DNA of 64,000 nt. It comes from Rhodocytophaga aerolata (GTDB lineage Bacteria > Bacteroidota > Bacteroidia > Cytophagales > 172606-1). Of the stretch, positions 52,496-60,230 are shown in pieces. The stretch is from contig NZ_JAUKPO010000007.1 of assembly GCF_030503435.1 (NCBI RefSeq), forward strand, positions 62,001 through 126,000. The letters run 5' to 3'. The position numbers were made by a program, and so were the translations under genes. Under the pieces are notes generated by a model that ran no database searches, was not told the DNA's origin, and saw only the letters and a program-made list of their open reading frames with translations. Each line of letters opens with the position of its first letter. Position 1 is the first letter of the stretch.

Positions 52496-54544
52496 ATGGA
52501 GCCTTTTAAAACTAATTTTATGGATAGTTTTCACGAGATAATTTCTGGAAAACTAAAAATAGAAGACAATTTTCCTGTATCTGTAAAGAGTAAATTTGCA
52601 GATACAGTATGGGATTTCAGTAACGAGAACAAGCCACGCAATTTATCTATAAATAAATCTAAGCAACTGATTGATTGGGGAACTTCTGGCTTCATTCTGC
52701 CTGAAACCATTATGTATGAAGTAAAGATAGTAGCTTTCTTTCACGCTCAATGCCCCCGAGTTATATCAAATAGGAGTAGAGTAATAAATCATGGATTGAA
52801 GCCTAATACCTATTGCCCTGCTTTTAAGAAGTTACTTCAATTTTTAACTCATTTATATAAGAATTGTGAGAATAATAACTTTTTTAAGCATTCTAAATTT
52901 GAAACTAATGAAAATGGAAGGAGGATACAGTCAATTTATGATATAACAATTCACTCCTTAAACGAAGCTGCACAAAGCTTTTATTCAGAACGCCAAAATG
53001 ATATTAAAAAGTTATTAATGTTATTTAATAACCCTATAATTCAACAACAAATAGCTACAAGGAACCCAAGAGATAAAAGGCTAGGTTGGAATAAAAATGA
53101 TATAAATAATTTATGCTTTAAAATACAACCTAGTGTAGAACCAGGCGATAGTAAAGGATATAGTGACAAGCCAATATCTGATAAATTATTTCAATTGTTG
53201 GTCAAGGGATCAACTGCTGATCTACTATCTTTTTTAAGAAGGATGAAGATTCCCCTTTCATCTAATTATAATTTAAGTATTGAGCATGACATTGAATCAA
53301 ATTTCATCTATAGCTCTTTAACAAATTTAGGTTCTATGTTTAAAGATTATTCAGAAATAAAAGCAAAAGATTTCTCTTATATGAGTATGTCTAATAAAAG
53401 AGGGAGTGGCTCACAAAATCAAAGAGAGTTATTCAAAAGAACGTATACTTTAAGCGTAAATGAGTTCAAAATAATTCTTCAAAGGGTGCAGTTAGCTGCA
53501 CAATATTTACTATTGCAATTTACAGGAATTCGATATAGTGAAGCTGTTCAGCTTAAAAGAGGTTGTATTGAGCAATTAGACTCAGGTGATTATGTTATTA
53601 GAGGAACAATGGTAAAAGGGAAACCAGATGATCGACTTACTAACATAGATTATTGGGTTGCTTGCCCAATTGTTCGCGATGCTGTTAGTGTACTTGAATT
53701 GATGGCTAGACTTAATAATAATGATTATTTATTCGCTCCAAACAGATTAGTCGTACTAAATATAGATAATCGGCCATTATCAAATAATAGTATAAGTAAT
53801 GGTATTACATCATATATTCATATAGTTGACACGGATAATAACTTTTCTTATAAGAATAATAGCGCAAAAAAACGGTATCAAAATGTTTATGCGAAATACC
53901 AACTCACTACTCACAGATTAAGACATACACTCAGTCTCCAATTATATAAAGCAGCTGTAGGTATTCCATACATTAGCTTTCATTTAAAACATTTATATGA
54001 GTCTCATAACAGATTTCGAACTGCAAGTGAAGTTACTCTAGGATATGGAGGAATAAGCACAGAAATATTTAATGATGCCGTTGCTATCAATAGAGTAAAC
54101 AAAGATATTATTAATTCACTTTATCATCCCGAAGCCCCAGTAGCTGGACCTAACGCTGAAGAGTTTAAACAGAGACGTGAAGATTTTTTTAAAGGATGGC
54201 AAGCAGCAGGAGTTCCAATAGAAGAAGTTATGGAAGACCTCGTAAGCAAGGGTATCCCATTTGTAGATGTCGGATTAGGATTTTGTGGAGGCAAACGCAA
54301 AATTGAATATGCAGATGGGACAGTTGAGGAGCCGCCCTGTAAAGGAAACCTGCAATGCAACCCTACAAAATGCAAAAATGCTATCATAACTAAAATGCAT
54401 ATTCCTATATGGAAGGATGTATACGTAAAAAACAAGAAGAAATTAAATGATCCATACATGGCGTATGCAAAAAAAGAAATTCAAGCTATAGTAACTGAAG
54501 CTGAAAATGTTTTGAAAAATCTGGGCATTAAATTAATTACATGA
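52496..54544 (+). CDS. tyrosine recombinase C of the terminal trio
   Basis: 682 residues, 10 bp after recombinase B. Catalytic features: Arg in LLQFTGIRYSEAVQL, His-x-x-Arg in TTHRLRHTLSLQLY, and a C-terminal Tyr region (SEVTLGYGGISTEIF). A second His is in ISFHLKHLYESHNRF. The end carries a Cys pattern (LGFCGGKRK, then PPCKGNLQCNPTKC), likely a zinc site, followed by a Lys-rich helix. Size and position match the third gene of Tn554-like/GInt modules. All three recombinases are more AT-rich than the flanking chromosome. Confidence 0.87.
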   Translation: MEPFKTNFMDSFHEIISGKLKIEDNFPVSVKSKFADTVWDFSNENKPRNLSINKSKQLIDWGTSGFILPETIMYEVKIVAFFHAQCPRVISNRSRVINHGLKPNTYCPAFKKLLQFLTHLYKNCENNNFFKHSKFETNENGRRIQSIYDITIHSLNEAAQSFYSERQNDIKKLLMLFNNPIIQQQIATRNPRDKRLGWNKNDINNLCFKIQPSVEPGDSKGYSDKPISDKLFQLLVKGSTADLLSFLRRMKIPLSSNYNLSIEHDIESNFIYSSLTNLGSMFKDYSEIKAKDFSYMSMSNKRGSGSQNQRELFKRTYTLSVNEFKIILQRVQLAAQYLLLQFTGIRYSEAVQLKRGCIEQLDSGDYVIRGTMVKGKPDDRLTNIDYWVACPIVRDAVSVLELMARLNNNDYLFAPNRLVVLNIDNRPLSNNSISNGITSYIHIVDTDNNFSYKNNSAKKRYQNVYAKYQLTTHRLRHTLSLQLYKAAVGIPYISFHLKHLYESHNRFRTASEVTLGYGGISTEIFNDAVAINRVNKDIINSLYHPEAPVAGPNAEEFKQRREDFFKGWQAAGVPIEEVMEDLVSKGIPFVDVGLGFCGGKRKIEYADGTVEEPPCKGNLQCNPTKCKNAIITKMHIPIWKDVYVKNKKKLNDPYMAYAKKEIQAIVTEAENVLKNLGIKLIT

Positions 54545-54556
54545 AAATTCCGGAAT

Positions 54557-55171
54557 TTGTTATTTAAGCATGGAGCTAGTAGTAGAGATTGGATAAAGGA
54601 GCATGATAGGTTACAGCAATTAGATTTTCAGAATCCTTTTGACCAGAGAAATCTGGAAGACTGGTGGTTGCAGAATTATAAAATAAGGAAATTATTTGAT
54701 TCAATTGAAGCTGAAATAAAGGCTTCAATAAAGAAGGGAGTTACTCCCAGTATTCGGATAGTTTCCTGGGTGAGATTGGCTAAAAAACTTAAGTGTGACA
54801 GAGCTACTTTGAAACACTCTAAAAGATATTTCTGGACAAAGAATAGAAAAGAGAATATAGAAAAAATCATCCTAGAAAATAAGAACTCAACTACATTAAA
54901 TCCTAATGAAAGCCGAAGTGATAAACTGAAAGAGATAAAAGAAACACTCTCAAAACAGAGAAACCAAACAGCTCACTGGTTTACCAAATGTAAAGCTTTA
55001 GAATGCGCATTCAATGAGTTGAGTATTTACACAGAAAATTTAAAAGCTAAAGTTGAAGAGTATGAAAAAATTATAGCTCAATTGCCTAACTTGGAACAAA
55101 ATTTATCAATTTTAGAAAAGAAGGTTTTTAGTATCCATAGAAATAATAATAACAATGAGCCAACATCCTGA
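54557..55171 (+). CDS. small DNA-binding/coiled-coil protein of the recombinase module
   Basis: 204 residues from the TTG at 54557 (13 bp after the previous stop; no ATG is available). The N-terminal half contains a helix-turn-helix-like stretch ([20 protein letters not shown]). The C-terminal half is a long coiled coil: [20 protein letters not shown], then [20 protein letters not shown] and [11 protein letters not shown]. Tn554 TnpC and GInt GinD have this kind of build and act as accessory factors. The stop overlaps the next gene, thyA, by 17 bp. Confidence 0.78.
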   Translation: MLFKHGASSRDWIKEHDRLQQLDFQNPFDQRNLEDWWLQNYKIRKLFDSIEAEIKASIKKGVTPSIRIVSWVRLAKKLKCDRATLKHSKRYFWTKNRKENIEKIILENKNSTTLNPNESRSDKLKEIKETLSKQRNQTAHWFTKCKALECAFNELSIYTENLKAKVEEYEKIIAQLPNLEQNLSILEKKVFSIHRNNNNNEPTS

Positions 55172-55964
55172 GAGACAATATTTAGCCTTAATGAGAGATA
55201 TTTTGGATAATGGTGTGCAGAAAGGAGATAGAACTGGGACAGGCACTTTATCTGTTTTTGGCAGGCAAATGAGATTTGATTTATCAAATGGCTTTCCCTT
55301 ATTAACGACAAAAAAACTTCATATACGGTCTATCATCCATGAATTACTATGGTTCTTAAGTGGTGATACAAATATTAAATACTTAAAAGAAAATGGAGTT
55401 TCTATCTGGGATGAATGGGCCGATGAAAATGGAGATTTAGGGCCAGTTTATGGGAAGCAATGGCGGAGATGGAAAACTCCAAATGGAGAAGAGATAGATC
55501 AGATTACTCAGATTGTTCAGCAGATCAAAACTAATCCTAATTCCAGAAGACATATTGTAAGTGCCTGGAATGTGGCTGATGTAAATGATATGGCCTTGCC
55601 ACCTTGCCACACGCTTTTTCAATTCTATGTCGCTGAAGGTAAATTATCCTGCCAACTCTATACTCGCAGCCAAGACTTTTTTTTGGGTACCCCTTTTAAT
55701 CTGGCAAGCTATGCATTACTAGTACATATGATCGCCCAGCAATGCGAATTGGAACCTGGAGATTTTGTATGGACTGGAGGAGATGTGCATCTATATTCTA
55801 ATCATTTGGAACAAGCAAAAATTCAGCTTGCTCGTGAGCCCTATCCCATGCCTACACTCATAATTAAACGTAAGCCAGATTCTATATTTGATTATAAGTT
55901 TGAAGATTTTGAGATAGTGAATTATCAAGCTCATCCTTCTATTAAAGCCCCAATTGCTGTATAA
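55155..55964 (+). CDS. thyA: thymidylate synthase, element-borne complete copy
   Basis: 269 residues with all key sites: [45 protein letters not shown], the nucleophile Cys in [30 protein letters not shown] with the Asn, HLYSNHLEQ with His and Tyr, and the C-terminal SIKAPIAV. It makes dTMP from dUMP with methylene-THF. It differs at many positions from the host pieces (by eye roughly 70 percent identical), so is not a copy of the broken host gene. The ATG lies inside the preceding coiled-coil gene (17-bp overlap), placing it fifth in the recombinase operon. It should be the only functional thyA in the window. Confidence 0.93.
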   Translation: MSQHPERQYLALMRDILDNGVQKGDRTGTGTLSVFGRQMRFDLSNGFPLLTTKKLHIRSIIHELLWFLSGDTNIKYLKENGVSIWDEWADENGDLGPVYGKQWRRWKTPNGEEIDQITQIVQQIKTNPNSRRHIVSAWNVADVNDMALPPCHTLFQFYVAEGKLSCQLYTRSQDFFLGTPFNLASYALLVHMIAQQCELEPGDFVWTGGDVHLYSNHLEQAKIQLAREPYPMPTLIIKRKPDSIFDYKFEDFEIVNYQAHPSIKAPIAV

Positions 55965-56057
55965 ATTAGCCTGATTATATAGCTCTGATGTGTTTTACTC
56001 TGTAGCCGTCCTATAAATTGAGCTACAAAGCAGAAGCAGAAAATATAACATTAGATA

Positions 56058-56114
56058 GACACAAAACCCAACAGATAAATATCGTGGAAATATTTATCTG
56101 TTGGGTTTTGTGTC
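56058..56114. terminator. 25-bp perfect hairpin after the element thyA
   Basis: A 25-nt arm beginning GACACAAAACCCAACAG is repeated perfectly in reverse complement after a 7-nt loop CGTGGAA. The position, 94 bp after thyA and before the DUF4062 gene, fits a terminator; the length is greater than needed and it lacks a pure T tract after it (TGTCATATTAAAA). Confidence 0.7.
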
Positions 56115-56181
56115 ATATTAAAAATTATAAAAATATATTTGATATCTTGGACTATACCTAATACAAAGTTATAATATAAAT

Positions 56182-57135
56182 ATGCCATTCGTATCAACTG
56201 TTTATAATGTAATGCTTGCATCACCAAGTGATGTAAATGATGAACGTGAAATAGCTAGAAAGATAATATGGGAATGGAATTATCTTTATTCAATACATAA
56301 AAAGATGGTGCTACTACCAATAGGTTGGGAAACTCATTCTGCTCCGCTATTAGGGGATCGGCCTCAAGAAATCATTAATAAACAGGTATTAGGCCAAAGC
56401 GATTTATTGATAGGAATTTTTTGGACACGAATTGGTACTCCAACCGGTAATTTTATTAGTGGAAGTGCAGAAGAGATAGAGGCACATATTAAAACTGGTA
56501 AGCCAGTAATGCTATATTTTTCGAATAAACCTGTAGCATTGGATAGAGTGGACAATAGTCAATATCAAAAATTAATAGCATTTAAAAATGAATATATGCA
56601 AAGAGGTCTGATAGAGACTTTCAGTTCAATTGAGGACTTTAAGAACAAGTTTGAAAGACAATTAGCAATAATGATTAATACTACCTCATATTTCAAAGGA
56701 TTTGAAGAGGCTGGTGTTATTGCTGTCCAAAATGGGGAACCAATAGCTGTAGATAAGTATATTAATAGGTTAGCAGATGTAGAGCAACGAAAGCTTAAAT
56801 TAAGTGTAAAGCCTAAATTATGGCTAAATGGTGCTTCGACTAATGGTGCGAGCGGCGATATTAAAATAGATTTAAATAATAAAGGCGAAACAGCTTATAT
56901 TAAAGATATAAAATTGCTTTCTGGCAATATAAATTTACATTCTCTTAGCCTACCATATGAACTCAATAAAAGTGAAAGAAGGTATATATTTGGCAGAACA
57001 ACTGGAGAGAATCATATTAGTAATACTAGCTATACAATAGAAGTGTCTTATGAAGATGAATTAGGAAATAAATTTATTTCAATAATAGAAGGAGTAGGAC
57101 CTAAAGCAACCATCACAAAGACTATTGAAAATTGA
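56182..57135 (+). CDS. DUF4062-domain protein (cargo)
   Basis: 317 residues. The N-terminal half has the DUF4062 signature: YNVMLASPSDVNDEREIARK, then LLPIGWETHSAPLLGDRPQE, QSDLLIGIFWTRIGTPTG and GSAEEIEAHIKTGKPVMLYF, a TIR-like flavodoxin fold to about residue 150. The C-terminal third is beta-rich (GASGDIKIDLNNKGETAYIK, ending ATITKTIEN), perhaps an Ig-like ligand-binding domain. DUF4062 is often fused to NTPase or repeat domains in immune-type proteins; here it is fused to a small beta domain. Role is inferred as sensing or defence. It is the last gene before the right end. Confidence 0.8.
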   Translation: MPFVSTVYNVMLASPSDVNDEREIARKIIWEWNYLYSIHKKMVLLPIGWETHSAPLLGDRPQEIINKQVLGQSDLLIGIFWTRIGTPTGNFISGSAEEIEAHIKTGKPVMLYFSNKPVALDRVDNSQYQKLIAFKNEYMQRGLIETFSSIEDFKNKFERQLAIMINTTSYFKGFEEAGVIAVQNGEPIAVDKYINRLADVEQRKLKLSVKPKLWLNGASTNGASGDIKIDLNNKGETAYIKDIKLLSGNINLHSLSLPYELNKSERRYIFGRTTGENHISNTSYTIEVSYEDELGNKFISIIEGVGPKATITKTIEN

Positions 57136-57564
57136 ATACTTTAATTTAAAGATATATAATTTAAGACAGATTTGCTAGATATATTGTGGACATTATTATT
57201 AACTACCCTATTGAATTAATCCTATTTAGTCTTCTATAATAGAATTTATGTGCAACTTATTTTCAAATTTATTAAGCCAGATCTAGTATAAGAATTTATA
57301 AAATATAAAAAAGGTAAGCTAAGTATTATATCAATAAGTTTATAAAATTTAGATCTCTATCAATAAAAGATTATATATTTTGAAACATATTGTAAAGTAA
57401 TATTGGGTATTTTGACTTGAGTAGATATTTATTGTATAATTGAAAATAGAATTATTTAGAGTTGAGAAAGATACTAATTTGAGTAGCTTGTGCCGAAGAT
57501 GTTCATATTCAACAAATTTTATCTGTGTAATACATAAAATTTCATTAAAATGGTTGATTTACAA
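57136..57564. other. right subterminal region, no supported gene
   Basis: 430 bp, strongly AT-rich. No ORF of protein-like composition except the start of a short frame (ATG at 57550) that runs in frame into the host thyA 3' piece. Possible recombinase-binding sites cannot be defined by eye. Confidence 0.5.
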
Positions 57565-57593
57565 TGTATTCATCAAATTTTTAGTAATACAAA
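57565..57593 (-). repeat. right terminal inverted repeat of the element
   Basis: Reverse complement of the left repeat: blocks TGTATTCA, ATTTTTA and TACAAA. The last is followed by GCTGATG (57594-57600) and then host thyA (GGAGTTCC). GCTGATG has no place in the reconstructed thyA at that point and is probably the core carried by the element. Confidence 0.8.
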
Positions 57594-57600
57594 GCTGATG

Positions 57601-57879
57601 GGAGTTCCTTTTAATATTGCTTCGTATGCACTGCTAACCATGATGGTAGCTCAAGTATGTGATTTACAGCCTGGTGAATTTATCTGGACTGGTGGAGATA
57701 CGCATTTATATTCTAACCACTTGGAACAAGTACAGGTACAACTCTCCAGGGAACCCCGTCCATTACCTCAGATGCGGTTGAATCCGGAGGTTAAAGATAT
57801 TTTTTCTTTCCAATATGAAGACTTTACATTAGAGAATTATCAGCCGCATCCATCTATTAAAGCGCCGGTAGCCGTATAA
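57601..57879 (+). pseudogene. thyA: host thyA, 3' part
   Basis: [20 protein letters not shown], then [20 protein letters not shown] and SIKAPVAV at the end are the last 92 codons of a thymidylate synthase. They fit the broken 5' piece at 30456-30970: with one base between them the two give 264 codons, the length of E. coli ThyA, reading DVF-L-GVPFN across the join. An ATG in the element end (57550) is in frame and could give a 109-residue product with 17 foreign residues, lacking the catalytic Cys. Confidence 0.92.
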
Positions 57880-57990
57880 TAAAAGAATAATTATTGACGG
57901 ATGAAGGCATAACCAATACCTGGGAATACCTTCTGAGTTATACATTTATACATCATTAGTCATTCATCCGTATCTATTATTCAGTACTCT

Positions 57991-59271
57991 ATGCTTTCTG
58001 CGAACGATCCAAGTCTGAAAACATGGGTAGAAGTACCGGCAGACAGTGATTTTCCGGTGCAAAATCTTCCTTTTGGCATTTTTAAACCCAAAATAGGTAC
58101 TGCCCGTGCCGGAGTTGCCATCGGCAACTATGTACTGGATCTTCAGGAGATGGCGCAGCTGGGGTATTTCGATACCTTACATCTAAAAGATCATGCTGTA
58201 TTCAGTCAGCCGTATCTGAATGATTTTATTGCATTAGGAAAATCAGCATGTCAGCAAGTAAGGCAGCGGATATCAGAATTGCTGCGGCATGATAATGCCA
58301 AACTGCAGGATAATTACGAACACCGGCGCAAAGTATTGTTGTACGACACAGAGGTACATATGCAATTGCCGGTAAAAATAGGCGACTATACAGATTTTTA
58401 CTCCTCCATGGAGCACGCCACCAATGTAGGCACTATGTTTCGCGATCCTGCGAATGCCTTGCTTCCAAACTGGAAACACCTGCCGGTAGGGTATCATGGC
58501 CGATCCTCCTCTATTGTAGTATCCGGCACAAATTTTCATAGACCTAATGGCCAGTATAAAACACCGGATGCAGCATTGCCTGGTTTTGGCCCTTCGCAGC
58601 AACTGGATTTTGAACTGGAAATGGCATTTGTTATAGGTCAGTCTACGGAGTTAGGAGAACATATACCTGTAACCAAAGCAGAGGAGTATATATTTGGTAT
58701 GGTTCTGTTTAACGACTGGTCTGCCAGAGATATTCAAGCCTGGGAGTATGTGCCATTAGGGCCATTTCTGGGCAAAAATTTTGCTTCCTCCATTTCTCCC
58801 TGGATTGTTACTTTGGATGCATTAGAGCCTTTCCGTGTGCCTGGTCCGGTACAAGAGCCCCAAGTGTTACCCTATCTGCAATCTTCCGGGCAACGGAATT
58901 ACGATATTCATTTAGAAGTTTCTATACTACCCGACAAAGGCAGTGAAAAAGTTGTTTGCCGTTCGAATGCTAAATACCTGTATTGGAATATTGCCCAGCA
59001 ACTGGCACATCATACCGTAAATGGCTGTAATGTTACTATTGGTGATGTGTATGCCTCAGGTACAATTAGTGGCCCGAAGGCAGATGCGTATGGCTCTATG
59101 CTGGAACTTACCTGGCGGGGAACTAAGCCCTTGCTTCTAGCCGACGGCTCTGAAAGAAAATTCCTACATGACCATGATACGGTAATTATGCGGGGCTTTG
59201 GAAAAAAGGATGGTAACAGAATAGGGTTTGGGGAGGTGAGAGGAAAAGTGCTGCCAGCGAAAGAAATATAG
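57991..59271 (+). CDS. fahA: fumarylacetoacetase
   Basis: 426 residues, with N-terminal SH3-like domain (FGIFKPKIGTARAGVAIGN) and the FAH fold. KIGDYTDFYSSMEHATNVG is the catalytic His/Glu region, LPVGYHGRSSSIV and QLDFELEMAFVIG carry metal ligands, and LFNDWSARDIQAWEYVPLGP is the family signature. It splits fumarylacetoacetate into fumarate and acetoacetate at the end of tyrosine/phenylalanine breakdown. The flavin reductase gene follows at 62 bp; the rest of the pathway is not in the window. Confidence 0.93.
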   Translation: MLSANDPSLKTWVEVPADSDFPVQNLPFGIFKPKIGTARAGVAIGNYVLDLQEMAQLGYFDTLHLKDHAVFSQPYLNDFIALGKSACQQVRQRISELLRHDNAKLQDNYEHRRKVLLYDTEVHMQLPVKIGDYTDFYSSMEHATNVGTMFRDPANALLPNWKHLPVGYHGRSSSIVVSGTNFHRPNGQYKTPDAALPGFGPSQQLDFELEMAFVIGQSTELGEHIPVTKAEEYIFGMVLFNDWSARDIQAWEYVPLGPFLGKNFASSISPWIVTLDALEPFRVPGPVQEPQVLPYLQSSGQRNYDIHLEVSILPDKGSEKVVCRSNAKYLYWNIAQQLAHHTVNGCNVTIGDVYASGTISGPKADAYGSMLELTWRGTKPLLLADGSERKFLHDHDTVIMRGFGKKDGNRIGFGEVRGKVLPAKEI

Positions 59272-59333
59272 TTACCAAAGAGTGTAAGCTAAGCCATTAT
59301 TGTATACCTGCCAGCACCTGAAAAAATACTACC

Positions 59334-60230
59334 ATGCCTGTTAAGACCATTCATCCTAATGATATTGCTACGCAAACCCTTCATGGGTATTTATTAGGTG
59401 CCGTAGCCCCTCGTCCTATTGCGTTTGCCAGTACGGTAGACAGCAATGGAAATGTAAACCTCAGTCCATTCAGTTTTTTTAATGTATTTGGCTCTAATCC
59501 ACCAACGCTGGTATTTTCTCCCGCACGCCGGGTACGGGACAACAGTATAAAGCATACGCTGGAGAATGTGTATGAAACAAAAGAGGTGGTAATAAATGTG
59601 GTAAACTATGCTATGGTGCAGCAAACCTCGCTGGCTAGTTGTGAGTACGACAAAGGAGTGAATGAGTTTATAAAAGCAGGTTTTACAGCTCTACCTTCTA
59701 CCTTAGTAAAACCCCCGCGAGTAGGAGAGTCTCCAGTAGCTTTTGAATGCAAAGTAAATCAGGTGATAGAAACTGGCACATCTGGGGGAGCAGGCAATTT
59801 GGTCATTTGCGAAGTGCTGCTTATGCATATAAAAGAAGAGATTCTGAATGAAAAAGGACAGATTGATCCTCAGAGGATTGATCTGGTTGCCCGTATGGGT
59901 GGCGATTGGTATTGCCGGGCAAGTGGCGATGCTTTATTTGAAGTACCTAAACCTAATCAGAAAAAGGGTATTGGTATAGATCAGATTCCACATTCTATCC
60001 GCAATAGCACAGTACTTACAGGAAATGATCTTGGCATGTTAGGCAACATTGAAGCTTTCCCGGACAAACAAGCCATTGTTAATTTTTCAAACCAGCCCGT
60101 TATTCAATCGGTACTGGCTGCCTATAAATCGGATGAAGATCTGCAGATAAGACTGCACCGGACCGCACAATCTTATCTGAGAGTTGGCAAACTTACGGAA
60201 GCCTGGCTAACGCTGCTACAGAAAGTATAG
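59334..60230 (+). CDS. flavin reductase-like FMN-binding protein
   Basis: 298 residues; AVAPRPIAFASTVDSNGNVN and LSPFSFFNVFGSNPPTLVFS are the flavin_Reduct/DIM6-NTAB FMN-binding core, with the dimer contact later (GTSGGAGNLVICEVLLMHIK). The C-terminal extension of about 90 residues beyond the core is helical. In Bacteroidota this gene often follows fahA; a link to aromatic degradation is inferred from that. It ends with its stop adjacent to the stop of the convergent histidine kinase gene. Confidence 0.85.
   Translation: MPVKTIHPNDIATQTLHGYLLGAVAPRPIAFASTVDSNGNVNLSPFSFFNVFGSNPPTLVFSPARRVRDNSIKHTLENVYETKEVVINVVNYAMVQQTSLASCEYDKGVNEFIKAGFTALPSTLVKPPRVGESPVAFECKVNQVIETGTSGGAGNLVICEVLLMHIKEEILNEKGQIDPQRIDLVARMGGDWYCRASGDALFEVPKPNQKKGIGIDQIPHSIRNSTVLTGNDLGMLGNIEAFPDKQAIVNFSNQPVIQSVLAAYKSDEDLQIRLHRTAQSYLRVGKLTEAWLTLLQKV

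Larger units (their letters stand above)
30971..57593. mobile_element. thyA-splitting integrative element with three-recombinase module
   Basis: Everything between the two halves of host thyA, about 26.6 kb. The ends carry imperfect inverted repeats (30971-31002 and 57565-57593). The right part holds three tandem tyrosine recombinases, a coiled-coil protein and a complete substitute thyA in one operon, with a DUF4062 gene beyond it. The remainder is cargo: two outer-membrane-type proteins, an LRR-ROC-COR-TIR protein, a nuclease-like giant protein with another recombinase, a ribbon-helix-helix-like gene and remnants. No relaxase, mating-pair, replication or phage structural genes were recognised, so it resembles Tn554/GInt-type islands rather than an ICE or prophage. 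The recombinase part is visibly more AT-rich than the flanks. Confidence 0.9.

Noticed and set aside
30971-57593. Integrative conjugative element or prophage
   Set aside because: No relaxase, type IV secretion, replication, capsid or terminase gene was recognised between the termini.
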